In this document: positions 1 through 7,424 of the stretch, piece by piece
How the letters are laid out: every line of letters starts with the position of its first letter
How positions within the stretch are numbered: position 1 is the first letter of the stretch
Assembly: GCA_016794765.1 (NCBI GenBank)
Contig: JAEUJG010000103.1
Span: 1-25,048 of the forward strand
Source of the DNA: Spirochaetaceae bacterium
Lineage (GTDB): Bacteria > Spirochaetota > Spirochaetia > Treponematales > Rectinemataceae
Reading direction: 5' to 3'
DNA: 25,048 bases
Position numbers and translations under genes: made by a program
The notes under the pieces: model-generated
The model's input: the letters and a program-made list of their open reading frames with translations, nothing else
Told to the model about the DNA's origin: nothing
The model's database searches: none

Positions 1-1541
1 CAGGCCTCGTCGTGCTGGGGGCCCTTGTTGGTGAGGTAGTAGCCGCCCTGCTGCGCGAGGGACTCCTTGGAGATGTACTCCGACTGCTCGAGGCCCTTGC
101 CGTGGAGGGCGATGTCCTTCATGAACTGGGCGTCCGCGCCGTATTCCTTGGCGAAGTATTCGGCCAGGAACTTGACGCCCCTGCCCGCGAGGACGCCGAA
201 GCGCTTGCCGTCCGCCATGTCGTGGAGGATTTGGCAGGCGCCCTGCCAGTTGCCCCAGGAAAGATCGATGCCGTCGGTGCGGTCCAGGTTGAGGATGCCG
301 TGCTCCCAGCACTCCATGAGGAAGCTCGTCATCGTGCCGAAGCTGATCGTGTCGATGCCGTAGGTGTCGCAGTAGAAGTTGAGCTCCAGGATGCCGTGCG
401 GATCGTAGACGTAGAGGTTGGAGCCGACGCCGGCCGCGGTCTCGTACTCGGGACCGTCGACGCAGACCTTCTGGCCCTTGTAGGGGCCGGTCTCGAGTTC
501 GAACTTGTCCACGGCGTGGGCGCAGGCCATCGTGCAGCCGAACCAGCAGCCGTCGGGGAGGTTCTGGCTGAAGAGCTTCTCCCAGACCCAGCTCGCGATC
601 TCGGGACCGCGCGGGTCCTGGCCGTACTTGTGGTTCTTCGTGGGGAGGAGATCGTAGTCGTTCATGACCTCCATGAGGTGGGCGGTGCCCTGCTTGCGCA
701 TCTTGCACTGCTTGTCGTCGTTCGTGACGATCTCGCGGTGGAGCTTGAGGCCGATGCGCTGGACGGCGGCGGGATCGGCCGCGTCGTTGAGGTTCTGCTC
801 GACGCCCCTGAAGCGGCAGACGACGGCGCGGATCTTCTTGTCCCGGAAGACCCGGCCGATGCCGCCGCGGCCCGCCTGCTTGACGCGGATGCCCGCGCGG
901 CGCTTGTCGTAGAGGGAGAAGTTGAGGAGGCCCATGGGGGAGTGGTCGGCGCCGCGGCCCGCGGAGACGACGGAGACGGCCTGTAGGTCCGCGGGATCCG
1001 CGGAGGCCGCGAAGGCGTGGGTGAGCTCCTCCGCGAGGAGGTGGGTGTCCTCCTCGATGCCGGCGGGCGCCTCGTAGATGCGGACGACGCCCTCGTTGCC
1101 GTCGATGAAGACGATGGTCTCCACCGCCGCCTTGCCCTGGAGCTCGAGGGCGTCGAAGCCGGCGAACTTGAGGTAGGGGCCGAAGTAGCCGCCGACGTTG
1201 GAGTCGATGGGCACCTCGGTCATCGGGGAGATGGAGACGACGAGGCTCTTGCCGGACCCGGGGTAGTTCGTGTTGCCGCAGACGGGGCCCATCGCGATGA
1301 CGATTTCGTTTTCGGGGCTGTCCCACTTGGTGCTCGGCTTGGTGCCGTCCCAGAGGAGCTTGAGGCCGAAGCCCTTGCCGCCGACGAACTTGGCCTTCAT
1401 CTCCGCGGAGACGGGCTTCTCGACGACCGCGCGCGAGCCCACGTCGACGTGGAGGGTGCGCATGTTGTAGCCGCGGTGGATCACGCCCTTCTCGTAGCGC
1501 TTCTCCGCGAGCAGCTTGAAATTCTTCGCTTCGAGGCTCAT
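1..1541 (-). CDS. Aldehyde:ferredoxin oxidoreductase family protein (partial, C-terminus outside window)
   Basis: Tungsten/molybdopterin enzyme of the AOR family, which oxidises aldehydes (or related substrates) and passes electrons to ferredoxin in the cytoplasm. 513 codons are visible and the frame is open at the left edge; the family is usually about 600 residues or more. Visible marks are the N-terminal GGKGFGLKLLWDG stretch (residues 54-66), a pterin-region motif QAGRGGIGRVFRDKK (222-236), and an Fe-S cysteine cluster CWFGCTMAC (Cys332, 336, 340). The spacing is C-x3-C-x3-C rather than the C-x2-C-x3-C of Pyrococcus AOR. The usual fourth cysteine would lie beyond the edge. The start is the ATG overlapping the stop of the upstream ferredoxin gene (ATGA), preceded by GGAGGG, so the pair is translationally coupled. 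The substrate cannot be told from sequence. Confidence 0.93.
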   Translation of the reverse strand, partial: MSLEAKNFKLLAEKRYEKGVIHRGYNMRTLHVDVGSRAVVEKPVSAEMKAKFVGGKGFGLKLLWDGTKPSTKWDSPENEIVIAMGPVCGNTNYPGSGKSLVVSISPMTEVPIDSNVGGYFGPYLKFAGFDALELQGKAAVETIVFIDGNEGVVRIYEAPAGIEEDTHLLAEELTHAFAASADPADLQAVSVVSAGRGADHSPMGLLNFSLYDKRRAGIRVKQAGRGGIGRVFRDKKIRAVVCRFRGVEQNLNDAADPAAVQRIGLKLHREIVTNDDKQCKMRKQGTAHLMEVMNDYDLLPTKNHKYGQDPRGPEIASWVWEKLFSQNLPDGCWFGCTMACAHAVDKFELETGPYKGQKVCVDGPEYETAAGVGSNLYVYDPHGILELNFYCDTYGIDTISFGTMTSFLMECWEHGILNLDRTDGIDLSWGNWQGACQILHDMADGKRFGVLAGRGVKFLAEYFAKEYGADAQFMKDIALHGKGLEQSEYISKESLAQQGGYYLTNKGPQHDEA

Positions 1542-1996
1542 GCCTGGCCCTCCTTCCTGACGGCCGCGGCCGACTCGGCCCAAGCGCGCGAGGCGGGGCT
1601 TTCTTCCTTTTCGGCGACCGCGAGGGCCTCCTTGGGACACTGCTTGGCGCAGGCGCCGCAGGCGATGCACTTGAAGGGACTTTTCTGGCCGGGGTAGTAG
1701 CGCATGGCGCCGATCGGGCAGACGGCGACGCAGGCGAGGCAGCCGACGCAGAGGGCCTTGTTGATCATGACGACGCCGGTCTTGGAGACCGTGATCGCCT
1801 GGGTCGGACATTCGGCGACGCACTTGCGGCATTCCTGGTCGCAGGCGACGAGGTGGAACTTGCCGGCGCCGAGCTCGAGGACCTGGATGTCCGACTTGGC
1901 CGGATTGTCCTCCTTGAAGTAGAGCTTCGAGCAGACCGCGGTGCAGGTCATGCAGCCGACGCATTTTTCATCGGTGGTCTTGAGGTACTTGATCAC
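1538..1996 (-). CDS. Four-cluster ferredoxin-like iron-sulfur protein (AOR partner)
   Basis: A 152-residue electron-transfer protein with sixteen cysteines in four [4Fe-4S] patterns: C12/15/18/22, C52/56/59/63 (the C-x3-C-x2-C-x3-C variant), C83/86/89/93 and C110/113/116/120. The motifs CVGCLACVAVCP and CIACGACAKQCP are classic. No signal peptide or membrane segment, so it is cytoplasmic. It resembles the HycB-like/poly-ferredoxin subunits encoded next to bacterial AOR genes, and its stop overlaps the AOR start. I infer that it carries electrons from the AOR to a downstream acceptor. It begins with GTG at 1996, set by an AAAGGAGG ribosome site at 2006-2013. The last 25 or so residues are a low-complexity Ala/Glu tail. 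Confidence 0.92.
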   Translation of the reverse strand: MIKYLKTTDEKCVGCMTCTAVCSKLYFKEDNPAKSDIQVLELGAGKFHLVACDQECRKCVAECPTQAITVSKTGVVMINKALCVGCLACVAVCPIGAMRYYPGQKSPFKCIACGACAKQCPKEALAVAEKEESPASRAWAESAAAVRKEGQA

Positions 1997-2076
1997 GATG
2001 CGAGGCCTCCTTTAGGCGAGCCGCGGGCTGTGCGGGCCCTGCCTTGGGCCCCCGCGGCGGGAAAAGGCGAGCATAC

Positions 2077-2105
2077 AGTATAGGGGCGCGTTACGGTTCA
2101 CGCAA
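2077..2105 (-). promoter_or_regulatory. Promoter for the ferredoxin-AOR operon
   Basis: On the minus strand a -35 TTGCGT (2100-2105) is followed by a 17-nt spacer and a -10 TATACT (2077-2082). The predicted start near 2070 gives a leader of about 74 nt before the GTG at 1996. The gap between the operon and the terminator hairpin of the upstream kinase is otherwise featureless. Confidence 0.7.
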
Positions 2106-2145
2106 GTGAAATATCAGTTGGCTCCCGGGAACCAAATAGCGCCAA

Positions 2146-2167
2146 GAAGCGGCCCGCCGGCCGCTTC
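2146..2167 (-). terminator. Hairpin terminator candidate after the Cache sensor kinase
   Basis: A perfect 9-bp stem (GAAGCGGCC / GGCCGCTTC) with a 4-nt loop lies a few bases downstream of the kinase stop codon on the minus strand. It is followed by only a very short T run, so termination is plausible but not textbook. Confidence 0.5.
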
Positions 2168-2173
2168 GACCGC

Positions 2174-4114
2174 CTATCGGGGGAAGCGGATCCTGACGGA
2201 GGTGCCGACCGGCGCGCTCTCGTAGGCAAGAGTGCCGCCCAACTGGCGCACGAGGCCTTGGACGAGGCTCGAGCCCAGCCCCTCGCTCCCGTCGAGTCGT
2301 CGCGGCGTCCCGCCGGGGGCGGCCAGGGGGAGGGAGAGCCCCCGCCCGTCGTCGGCGACGACCAATTCGTAGCCCCCGTCCCCGAGGCGGAGGCTCACGC
2401 CGATCGTGCCGGAGGATCCGGAAGGGAAGGCGTGTTTGAGCGAATTCGCGACCAGTTCGTTGACGATGAGGCCGCAGGGCAGGGCTCGGTCCAGGCCCAG
2501 ACTGACGCCCTCGGCCTCCACCGCGAGCTCCACCCGGCAGGCGCGGTCGGCGCGCGCGCCGTCGCCCCGTTCGGCGCAGAGCGCGCCGGCGACCCTCCCA
2601 AGGTAGCGCCCCATCTCGACGGCCTCGAAGTTGCCCGTGAGGTAGACGTCCTCGTGGACGAAGGCCATCGCCTGGATGCGTTCCTGCAGCTCCTCGAAGC
2701 CGTCCTCGCCGGCGCCGCCCGCCAGCCGGTCCGCCTGGAAGCGTACCAAGCTCGAAACGATCTGCAGGTTGTTCTTGACGCGGTGGTGCACCTCCTTGAG
2801 GAGGATCTCCTTTTCCGCGAGCGAGGCTTCAAGGGCGGCGAAGCTCGCGTCGAGGCGCTCGGCGAGGGCGGCCGAGGAGCGGGCGAGCCGGCCGATCTCG
2901 TCGTTTCGCGAGGCGACGGCCTGGGTCGCCTCGGCGAAGCCCCGGGATCCGCCCGGCGCGAAGGACGACAGGGCGGTGCCGAGGCGTTTCAGCGGGACGG
3001 CCACCCGGTTCGCCGTCGCGAAGGCGAGGATGATGCTCGCGCCGAGCATGACGAGGAGGATGAGCCAGACCCTGAGGTCGATCTTGGCGAGGGGTTCGAG
3101 GAAGCTGCTTTCGGGGTAGGCGAGGGCGAGGCGCCAGTCGAGGCCGAGGGCTCCGCCCAGCGGGAGGAGAATGGCGCGGTAGGGACCGCCGGCCGCGGCG
3201 ACGCTGACCAGCGTGTTGGGCGCGGCCCGGCCCGCCTCGTAGATCGCGGCGGCCGCGGACCCGAGTTCGGCGGGCCTTGGGCGCTCCCGGCCGGCTTCGC
3301 CGGGGCGGCTGCCCGAAACGGAAGAGGAGCCGGCCACGACGAAGCCGGCGCGGTCGACGATGAAGGCGAGGCCGCCGCGGGACACGTCGATGTCCGCGAG
3401 GAAGTCGGAGATCCGGCCCAGGCGGAGGTCGGCCGTCACGACGCCGAGGGTCTGGCGATCCTCGGTGATGGGGACGCTCGCCGCCATCGTGAGCTCGCCC
3501 GAAGAGGCTATCGGATAGGGGTCGGTCCAACCGGGGCCGCCCTTGGCCGCGGCCTGGCGGTACCAGGGCCTCTCGCGTGGATCGTAGCCGGGGCGCCGGA
3601 GCTCCACGGCCACGGGATTGCCCCTGCCGTCGGTCCGTTCCAGGACGAGCTCCCGGCCCGTGCCCCGCCCTGCGGAGCCGGTGCGGATCCGGCCGTCCTC
3701 GAGCCGCTGGGCTTCGGCGTATTCGCCGTCGGCGAAACCCACGGACAGGATGTCGATCTCGGGCCGGGCGAGGAGCTGGAGCCGGAGGGCCCTTCTCAGT
3801 TCCGGAAGCCGGGAGGAGGCGTCGGGCGAGGAGCGGATGAAGGCGGCGTTCGCCTCGGCGAGCCTGAGGGTATCCTCGAGATAGGATTCCACGCGCAGGA
3901 CACCGCGCCTCGTGGATTCCTCCACGAGGGCGTCCACGGCGGACAGCACCGCGTCGCGCGAGGCCCGGACATAGATGAGCCAACTGGCGCCGAAGCCGGC
4001 GACAAGGAGGAGCACGAAGGGCACCAGGAGGGATCGCTTCATCCCGCCGCGGGCAAAGAGCCAGAGGGCGAGTCCGGAGGGCAGGCCGCCAAGCCGGGAC
4101 CGTGGTTTCCTCAT
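2174..4114 (-). CDS. Membrane sensor histidine kinase (Cache-HAMP-HisKA_2-HATPase)
   Basis: A 646-residue inner-membrane sensor kinase. Numbering from the ATG at 4114: TM1 about 28-48; an extracytoplasmic Cache sensor about 50-345 with DPRERPWYRQAAAKGGPGW around 178-196; TM2 about 349-368; a HAMP segment about 369-425; a short coiled linker; a HisKA_2-type phosphoacceptor box EVHHRVKNNL (441-450); and an HATPase domain with N-box NELVANSLKHAF, DDGRG and EGLGSSL. HisKA_2 kinases usually signal to stand-alone receivers; two single-receiver proteins occur in this window (9730-10146 and 17751-18146), but pairing is not shown. The start is uncertain: the ATG at 4114 has no Shine-Dalgarno and sits 7 nt after a -10 box, while the ATG at 4042 would place TM1 directly at the N-terminus (MKRSLLVPF). 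Confidence 0.9.
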   Translation of the reverse strand: MRKPRSRLGGLPSGLALWLFARGGMKRSLLVPFVLLLVAGFGASWLIYVRASRDAVLSAVDALVEESTRRGVLRVESYLEDTLRLAEANAAFIRSSPDASSRLPELRRALRLQLLARPEIDILSVGFADGEYAEAQRLEDGRIRTGSAGRGTGRELVLERTDGRGNPVAVELRRPGYDPRERPWYRQAAAKGGPGWTDPYPIASSGELTMAASVPITEDRQTLGVVTADLRLGRISDFLADIDVSRGGLAFIVDRAGFVVAGSSSVSGSRPGEAGRERPRPAELGSAAAAIYEAGRAAPNTLVSVAAAGGPYRAILLPLGGALGLDWRLALAYPESSFLEPLAKIDLRVWLILLVMLGASIILAFATANRVAVPLKRLGTALSSFAPGGSRGFAEATQAVASRNDEIGRLARSSAALAERLDASFAALEASLAEKEILLKEVHHRVKNNLQIVSSLVRFQADRLAGGAGEDGFEELQERIQAMAFVHEDVYLTGNFEAVEMGRYLGRVAGALCAERGDGARADRACRVELAVEAEGVSLGLDRALPCGLIVNELVANSLKHAFPSGSSGTIGVSLRLGDGGYELVVADDGRGLSLPLAAPGGTPRRLDGSEGLGSSLVQGLVRQLGGTLAYESAPVGTSVRIRFPR

Positions 4115-4121
4115 GCTGGAC

Positions 4122-4130
4122 AGTATAGCA
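4122..4130 (-). promoter_or_regulatory. Extended -10 promoter of the Cache sensor kinase
   Basis: Minus-strand TGCTATACT is an almost ideal extended -10 element. The expected -35 position, 17 nt upstream, reads CGGCAG and is poor, as is common with extended -10 promoters. Seven nucleotides separate the hexamer from the ATG at 4114, so transcription would begin on or beside that ATG (leaderless), or the true start is the ATG at 4042 with a leader of about 72 nt. Confidence 0.6.
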
Positions 4131-4157
4131 GATGACGGGAGCGCCTGCCGCGGAATC

Positions 4158-4259
4158 GCCGATCGCTCGCGATCGGTGCCGCTCCAATCATCACTATACC
4201 TTGAACCTGCCGATCGCTCGCGATCGGTGCCGCCACCATCATCACTATACCTTGAACCT
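4158..4259. repeat. 51-bp tandem repeat, two copies, including the 3' end of the chemoreceptor gene
   Basis: Two head-to-tail units, 4158-4208 and 4209-4259, match at 48 of 51 positions. A third partial unit continues from 4260 into the MCP gene and diverges after nine bases. Each unit carries the hairpin CCGATCG-CTCG-CGATCGG and a copy of the last codons of the MCP gene with its TAG stop; the real stop is in the second unit (4245-4247). The period is a multiple of three. It looks like a recent duplication of the gene end plus a hairpin. No T-run follows the hairpins. Confidence 0.9.
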
Positions 4260-6437
4260 GCCGATCGCGGCCTCCATGTGTTCGATGTTGGCGCCGGTCT
4301 TTCGGGCAAGTTCGGAGACCGCCTGGGCGGCCGTGTTGATGTGCTCCGCCCCCTGGCTCATCTCGTCCATGCTGCCGGCGATGGTGGCCGAGACCTCGGC
4401 CAGCCTGCGCATCGCCCCGAGGACCTGGGCGTTGCCGGCGGTCATTTCCCTGGCGCCGGCCCGGACCTCGGTCGTGACGCCGTTCATGTCGCGCAGGGCC
4501 TCGAGGATCTGGCGCGAGCCTTCCTTCTGCTCGGCCATCGCCCGCTCGATCTCGCGCACGAGGTCGGCCGTGCCTTCGATGGAGGAGGCCACCTCGCCGA
4601 AGGCCTGCCCCGAGGCCTTGGAGGCGCCGACGACGTCCTGGATCGTGGAGGTGATCTTCTTGAGCTCGAGGCCGATGCTGCGCGACTGTTCGGCCGCCGT
4701 CTCCGCGAGGCCGCGGATCTCGTCGGCGACGACGGAGAAGCCCTTGCCGGCGTCGCCGGCGTGGGCCGCCTCGATGGCGGCGTTCATCGCGAGGAGGTTG
4801 GTCTGGGAGGCGATCTTGGCGATCACCTCGTTCGCCTCCATGAGGAGGAGGGACTGGCCCGCGATGTCGTTCACCTTGAGCTCCACGGCGTCCTGCTTTT
4901 CCTTGCCCGTCTCGGAGGCCGCGCGGAGCTCCGCGAAGCGGCGGGCCATCTTCTCGATGGAGGCGCCGACCGAGCCGATGTTGCCGACCATCTCCTCTAT
5001 CGAGGCGGAGGATTCGGTGACGCCGGAGGCCTGCGTCTCCACGAGGCGGTCGAGCGACTCGATGTTCCTGGCGACCTCCTCCACGGCGCCCGCGGCCTCG
5101 TCGACGCTTTCGCTCTGGCGCTCCGTCTGGCGGCGCACCCCCTCCACGTTGGCGAGGATCTCCGCGGTGGCGGACGCGGCCTCGTGCGAACTGCCGGCGA
5201 GGTCCCGCCCGATGCCGCCGAGCTCCGCCTGCGCGCCCTTGAGGCTCACGACGATCCCCCCGAGCTTCTCCACGAAGCGGTTGAAGTCCTTGACGAGATC
5301 GCCTATCTCGTCGTTGCGGTCCAGCGCGATCTTCCGGGTCAGGTCGGCCTCGCCCTCGGCGATGTCGCGAATCGCGGCGCCGGCGGCAGCCAGGGGTCGG
5401 AGCGCGCGGCCGAGCAGCAGCCAGAGCGAGGCGCCGAGGAGGGCCAGCACGCCGCCCGAGATCAACGCGATGAAGAGGGTGAGGCGCCGCACGGGCTCGA
5501 GCATCGTGTCGATGGGAATGGAGACGCAGAGGCTCCAGAACCGGTCCGAAGCCCCGAGGCGGACGGGGTGGACCACGAGGTAGGCGAGCTGGCCGTCCAG
5601 GGCCGAGCGGCGCACGGGGGCGAACACCTTGCCCTCCGCCACGGCCGCGAGGATTATCTTCGCCCTCTCCGCGTCGAAGAACTCGGCGACGGACTTGCCG
5701 ACGAAATCTTCCTTTGGATGGGCCATGATCGTGCCCTCCCCCGTCAGGAGGAAGGCGTAGCCGACATCGAAGGGGCGGATGGTGGTGACCATGCGCGCGA
5801 AGTTCTTCATGTCGAGGTCAACGCCGGCGACCCCGATCGTTTCGCCGCGGGACTGGAGGGGCTCGACGATGGACACCATCGTGACGTCGCGCCCGGAAAT
5901 CTTGTAGGTCTCCGGGTCGGAGATATAGCTCCGGCCCGTGGACATCGGGACCTTGTAGTACTCGCCCTCGGGCTCCGGATCGTTGTAGTTGAAGGTGGTG
6001 TCGAGCGCGTTCTCCTCGCCCTGGCGGCTCCAGTAGGGGTTGAAGCGCCCGTCCGGGCCGTAGCCCGGCTTGCCCGCGAAGTCCTTGTCCTTGCCGTCGT
6101 AGGCCCCGGGCGCGAAGGCCGACCAGACGGAGAAGATGGCCGGGTTCCGCTCGAGGTAGAGGCTCAGGAGCTCCGCCGCCCGCTCGCGGGGCAGGCCCGC
6201 CTCCTTGAGGCCGAGGATGGCCGTACCCATGCCGGCGGCGAGGGCGTTCGCGCCCATCAGGTTGCGTTCGATGTCGCCGGCGTAGTTTTTCGCGAGGTAT
6301 TCGGAGGACTTGTAGGCCAAGGCCGAGAGAGAGTCGCGCGACTCAAGGGCCACGAGGAGGACCAATCCGGTCAGGCAGAGCGCCTGGACGAGGCCGAGCG
6401 CCGCGAGTATCTTGCCGCGAAGTCCGATGCGTTTCAT
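4245..6437 (-). CDS. Methyl-accepting chemotaxis protein (dCache sensor)
   Basis: A 730-residue transmembrane chemoreceptor. TM1 about 9-30; periplasmic dCache-type domain about 32-315 with the typical GRFNPYWSR and EGEYYKVP segments; TM2 about 319-343; HAMP about 344-400; then a long coiled-coil signalling domain. The hairpin tip that contacts CheA/CheW is recognisable at about 538-566 (IAKIASQTNLLAMNAAIEA, then HAGDAGKG). The start at 6437 is chosen over a frame extension upstream because GGAGG lies 6 nt before it and because MKRIGLRGKILAAL runs straight into TM1. The ligand is unknown. No che genes are nearby, so it is an orphan receptor for a system encoded elsewhere. Its 3' end is duplicated downstream as a 51-bp repeat. 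The gene faces away from thiF across a 138-bp gap. Confidence 0.95.
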   Translation of the reverse strand: MKRIGLRGKILAALGLVQALCLTGLVLLVALESRDSLSALAYKSSEYLAKNYAGDIERNLMGANALAAGMGTAILGLKEAGLPRERAAELLSLYLERNPAIFSVWSAFAPGAYDGKDKDFAGKPGYGPDGRFNPYWSRQGEENALDTTFNYNDPEPEGEYYKVPMSTGRSYISDPETYKISGRDVTMVSIVEPLQSRGETIGVAGVDLDMKNFARMVTTIRPFDVGYAFLLTGEGTIMAHPKEDFVGKSVAEFFDAERAKIILAAVAEGKVFAPVRRSALDGQLAYLVVHPVRLGASDRFWSLCVSIPIDTMLEPVRRLTLFIALISGGVLALLGASLWLLLGRALRPLAAAGAAIRDIAEGEADLTRKIALDRNDEIGDLVKDFNRFVEKLGGIVVSLKGAQAELGGIGRDLAGSSHEAASATAEILANVEGVRRQTERQSESVDEAAGAVEEVARNIESLDRLVETQASGVTESSASIEEMVGNIGSVGASIEKMARRFAELRAASETGKEKQDAVELKVNDIAGQSLLLMEANEVIAKIASQTNLLAMNAAIEAAHAGDAGKGFSVVADEIRGLAETAAEQSRSIGLELKKITSTIQDVVGASKASGQAFGEVASSIEGTADLVREIERAMAEQKEGSRQILEALRDMNGVTTEVRAGAREMTAGNAQVLGAMRRLAEVSATIAGSMDEMSQGAEHINTAAQAVSELARKTGANIEHMEAAIGRFKV

Positions 6438-6538
6438 TTCCCGCCTCCGGCGCGGCGCCTGAGCTGGCCGCCGCACGTTTCAAGCCTAATGCAGGGGCCC
6501 CGGCCGCGCCACTGTCCGCGTCCGGGGCGGCGGGCCCC

Positions 6539-6568
6539 TTGTCCGGGGCGAATCCCGCCGTGTATCTT
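6539..6568 (+). promoter_or_regulatory. Promoter of thiF-thiS, leaderless arrangement
   Basis: A -35 TTGTCC (6539-6544), 18-nt spacer and -10 TATCTT (6563-6568) lie directly before thiF. Only 7 nt separate the -10 from the ATG at 6576 and there is no Shine-Dalgarno, so the mRNA would start at or within a base or two of the start codon. Confidence 0.55.
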
Positions 6569-6575
6569 GAAGCCC

Positions 6576-7175
6576 ATGACACGGGAAACGATGCGGGCCC
6601 GGCTCGCGCGGGCGAGGGTGGGCATAGCCGGTTGCGGCGGCCTCGGCTCGAACTGCGCCGCCTCCCTTGCCCGCGCGGGCGTGGGCCGGCTCGTCCTGGC
6701 GGACTTCGACCTCGTCTCCGAGGCGAACCTGGACCGTCAGTTTTTTTTCCTGGACCAGGTGGGCGAGCCCAAGGCCCTGGCCCTCGCGGAGAACCTGCGC
6801 CGCATCGATCCGGCGCTCGCGCTGGACCCGCGGGTCCTGCGCCTGGAAGCCGCCTCGGCGCTCGAGCTCTTCGCCGACTGCGACGTCGTCGTCGAGGCCT
6901 TTGACGACGCGGCGGCAAAGGCCATGCTCGTGGAGGCGATCCTGGGCCGCGCGCCGGGGAAGTGGCTCGTCGCCGCCTCGGGCCTCGCGGGCTACGGGAG
7001 AAGCGGCGCCCTCAGGGTGCGGGCCTCCGGCCGCCTCGTCCTCTGCGGCGACCTCGCGACCGAGGTCGGCCCGGAGTCGCCGCCCGTCGCGCCGCGGGTG
7101 GGCATCGTCGCCAACATGGAAGCCAACGCCGTCCTGTCCATCCTCCTCGACGGCGGGGCCGGGGAGGAAGCATGA
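6576..7175 (+). CDS. thiF: ThiF family adenylyltransferase (family 2, short form)
   Basis: A 199-residue E1-like protein that adenylates the C-terminal glycine of the sulfur carrier ThiS for thiazole synthesis. It has the nucleotide-binding GCGGLGSN (residues 19-26), the LADFDLVSEANLDRQ segment (41-55) and the GDLATE...APRVGIVAN region near the end. This is the short family 2 type, which lacks the C-terminal zinc cysteines of E. coli ThiF. The next gene, thiS, starts inside its stop codon (ATGA), which fixes the partner. The codons for Phe56-58 form an uninterrupted run of eight T at 6741-6748, unusual in such GC-rich DNA. No other thiazole genes (thiG, thiH) are in the window, so another sulfur-transfer role is possible. 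Confidence 0.88.
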   Translation: MTRETMRARLARARVGIAGCGGLGSNCAASLARAGVGRLVLADFDLVSEANLDRQFFFLDQVGEPKALALAENLRRIDPALALDPRVLRLEAASALELFADCDVVVEAFDDAAAKAMLVEAILGRAPGKWLVAASGLAGYGRSGALRVRASGRLVLCGDLATEVGPESPPVAPRVGIVANMEANAVLSILLDGGAGEEA

Positions 7176-7375
7176 CCATCAGCCTGAACGCCGAGACCGA
7201 GAACTACGCCGAGGACAGCCTCACCATCCGCGAGATCCTCGACCGCAAGCGCTGGTCCTTTCCCCTCATCATCGCGAAGCTGAACGGCGAGCTCGTGCCG
7301 CGCGGGGACTACGCCTCGCGCCGCGTCTCCGGCGGCGACGCGCTCGAGCTCTACCACCTCGTTTCCGGGGGCTGA
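7172..7375 (+). CDS. thiS: Sulfur carrier protein ThiS
   Basis: A 67-residue beta-grasp ubiquitin-like protein ending in the diagnostic Gly-Gly (HLVSGG), whose terminus is adenylated and then thiocarboxylated to donate sulfur. The central VPRGDYASRRVSGGDALEL follows the ThiS pattern (usual length about 65). Its ATG overlaps the thiF stop by 4 nt, so the two proteins are probably made in step. It ends convergently with the lipoprotein gene on the opposite strand, 49 bp away. Confidence 0.9.
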   Translation: MTISLNAETENYAEDSLTIREILDRKRWSFPLIIAKLNGELVPRGDYASRRVSGGDALELYHLVSGG

Positions 7376-7378
7376 AGT

Positions 7379-7392
7379 CCCGGCCGGCCGGG
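7379..7392. terminator. GC-only palindrome between convergent genes
   Basis: The perfect palindrome CCCGGCCGGCCGGG lies between the convergent ends of thiS and the lipoprotein gene. It could act in both directions, but there is no T-run on either side, so assignment as a terminator is weak. Confidence 0.25.
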
Positions 7393-7424
7393 GCGCCCGG
7401 GCGGGGCGGACCACGGCCCATCGC

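Noticed and set aside
2258..4135. Open frame of 625 codons on the plus strand
   Set aside because: It is antisense to the Cache sensor kinase; its composition is the Gly/Glu/Arg/Ala mix expected from the reverse strand of GC-rich coding DNA and shows no domain.
4234..4246. His-tag-like CACCATCATCAC
   Set aside because: It falls on the plus strand, in a non-coding repeat; it is a chance match and not vector sequence.
4158..4259. Possible two-repeat CRISPR
   Set aside because: The units are directly adjacent with no spacers and include the end of the MCP gene; there are no cas genes.
3975..6575. Plus-strand frame running in phase into thiF
   Set aside because: The upstream part is antisense to the chemoreceptor and the kinase; thiF homology begins at the ATG at 6576, next to a promoter.
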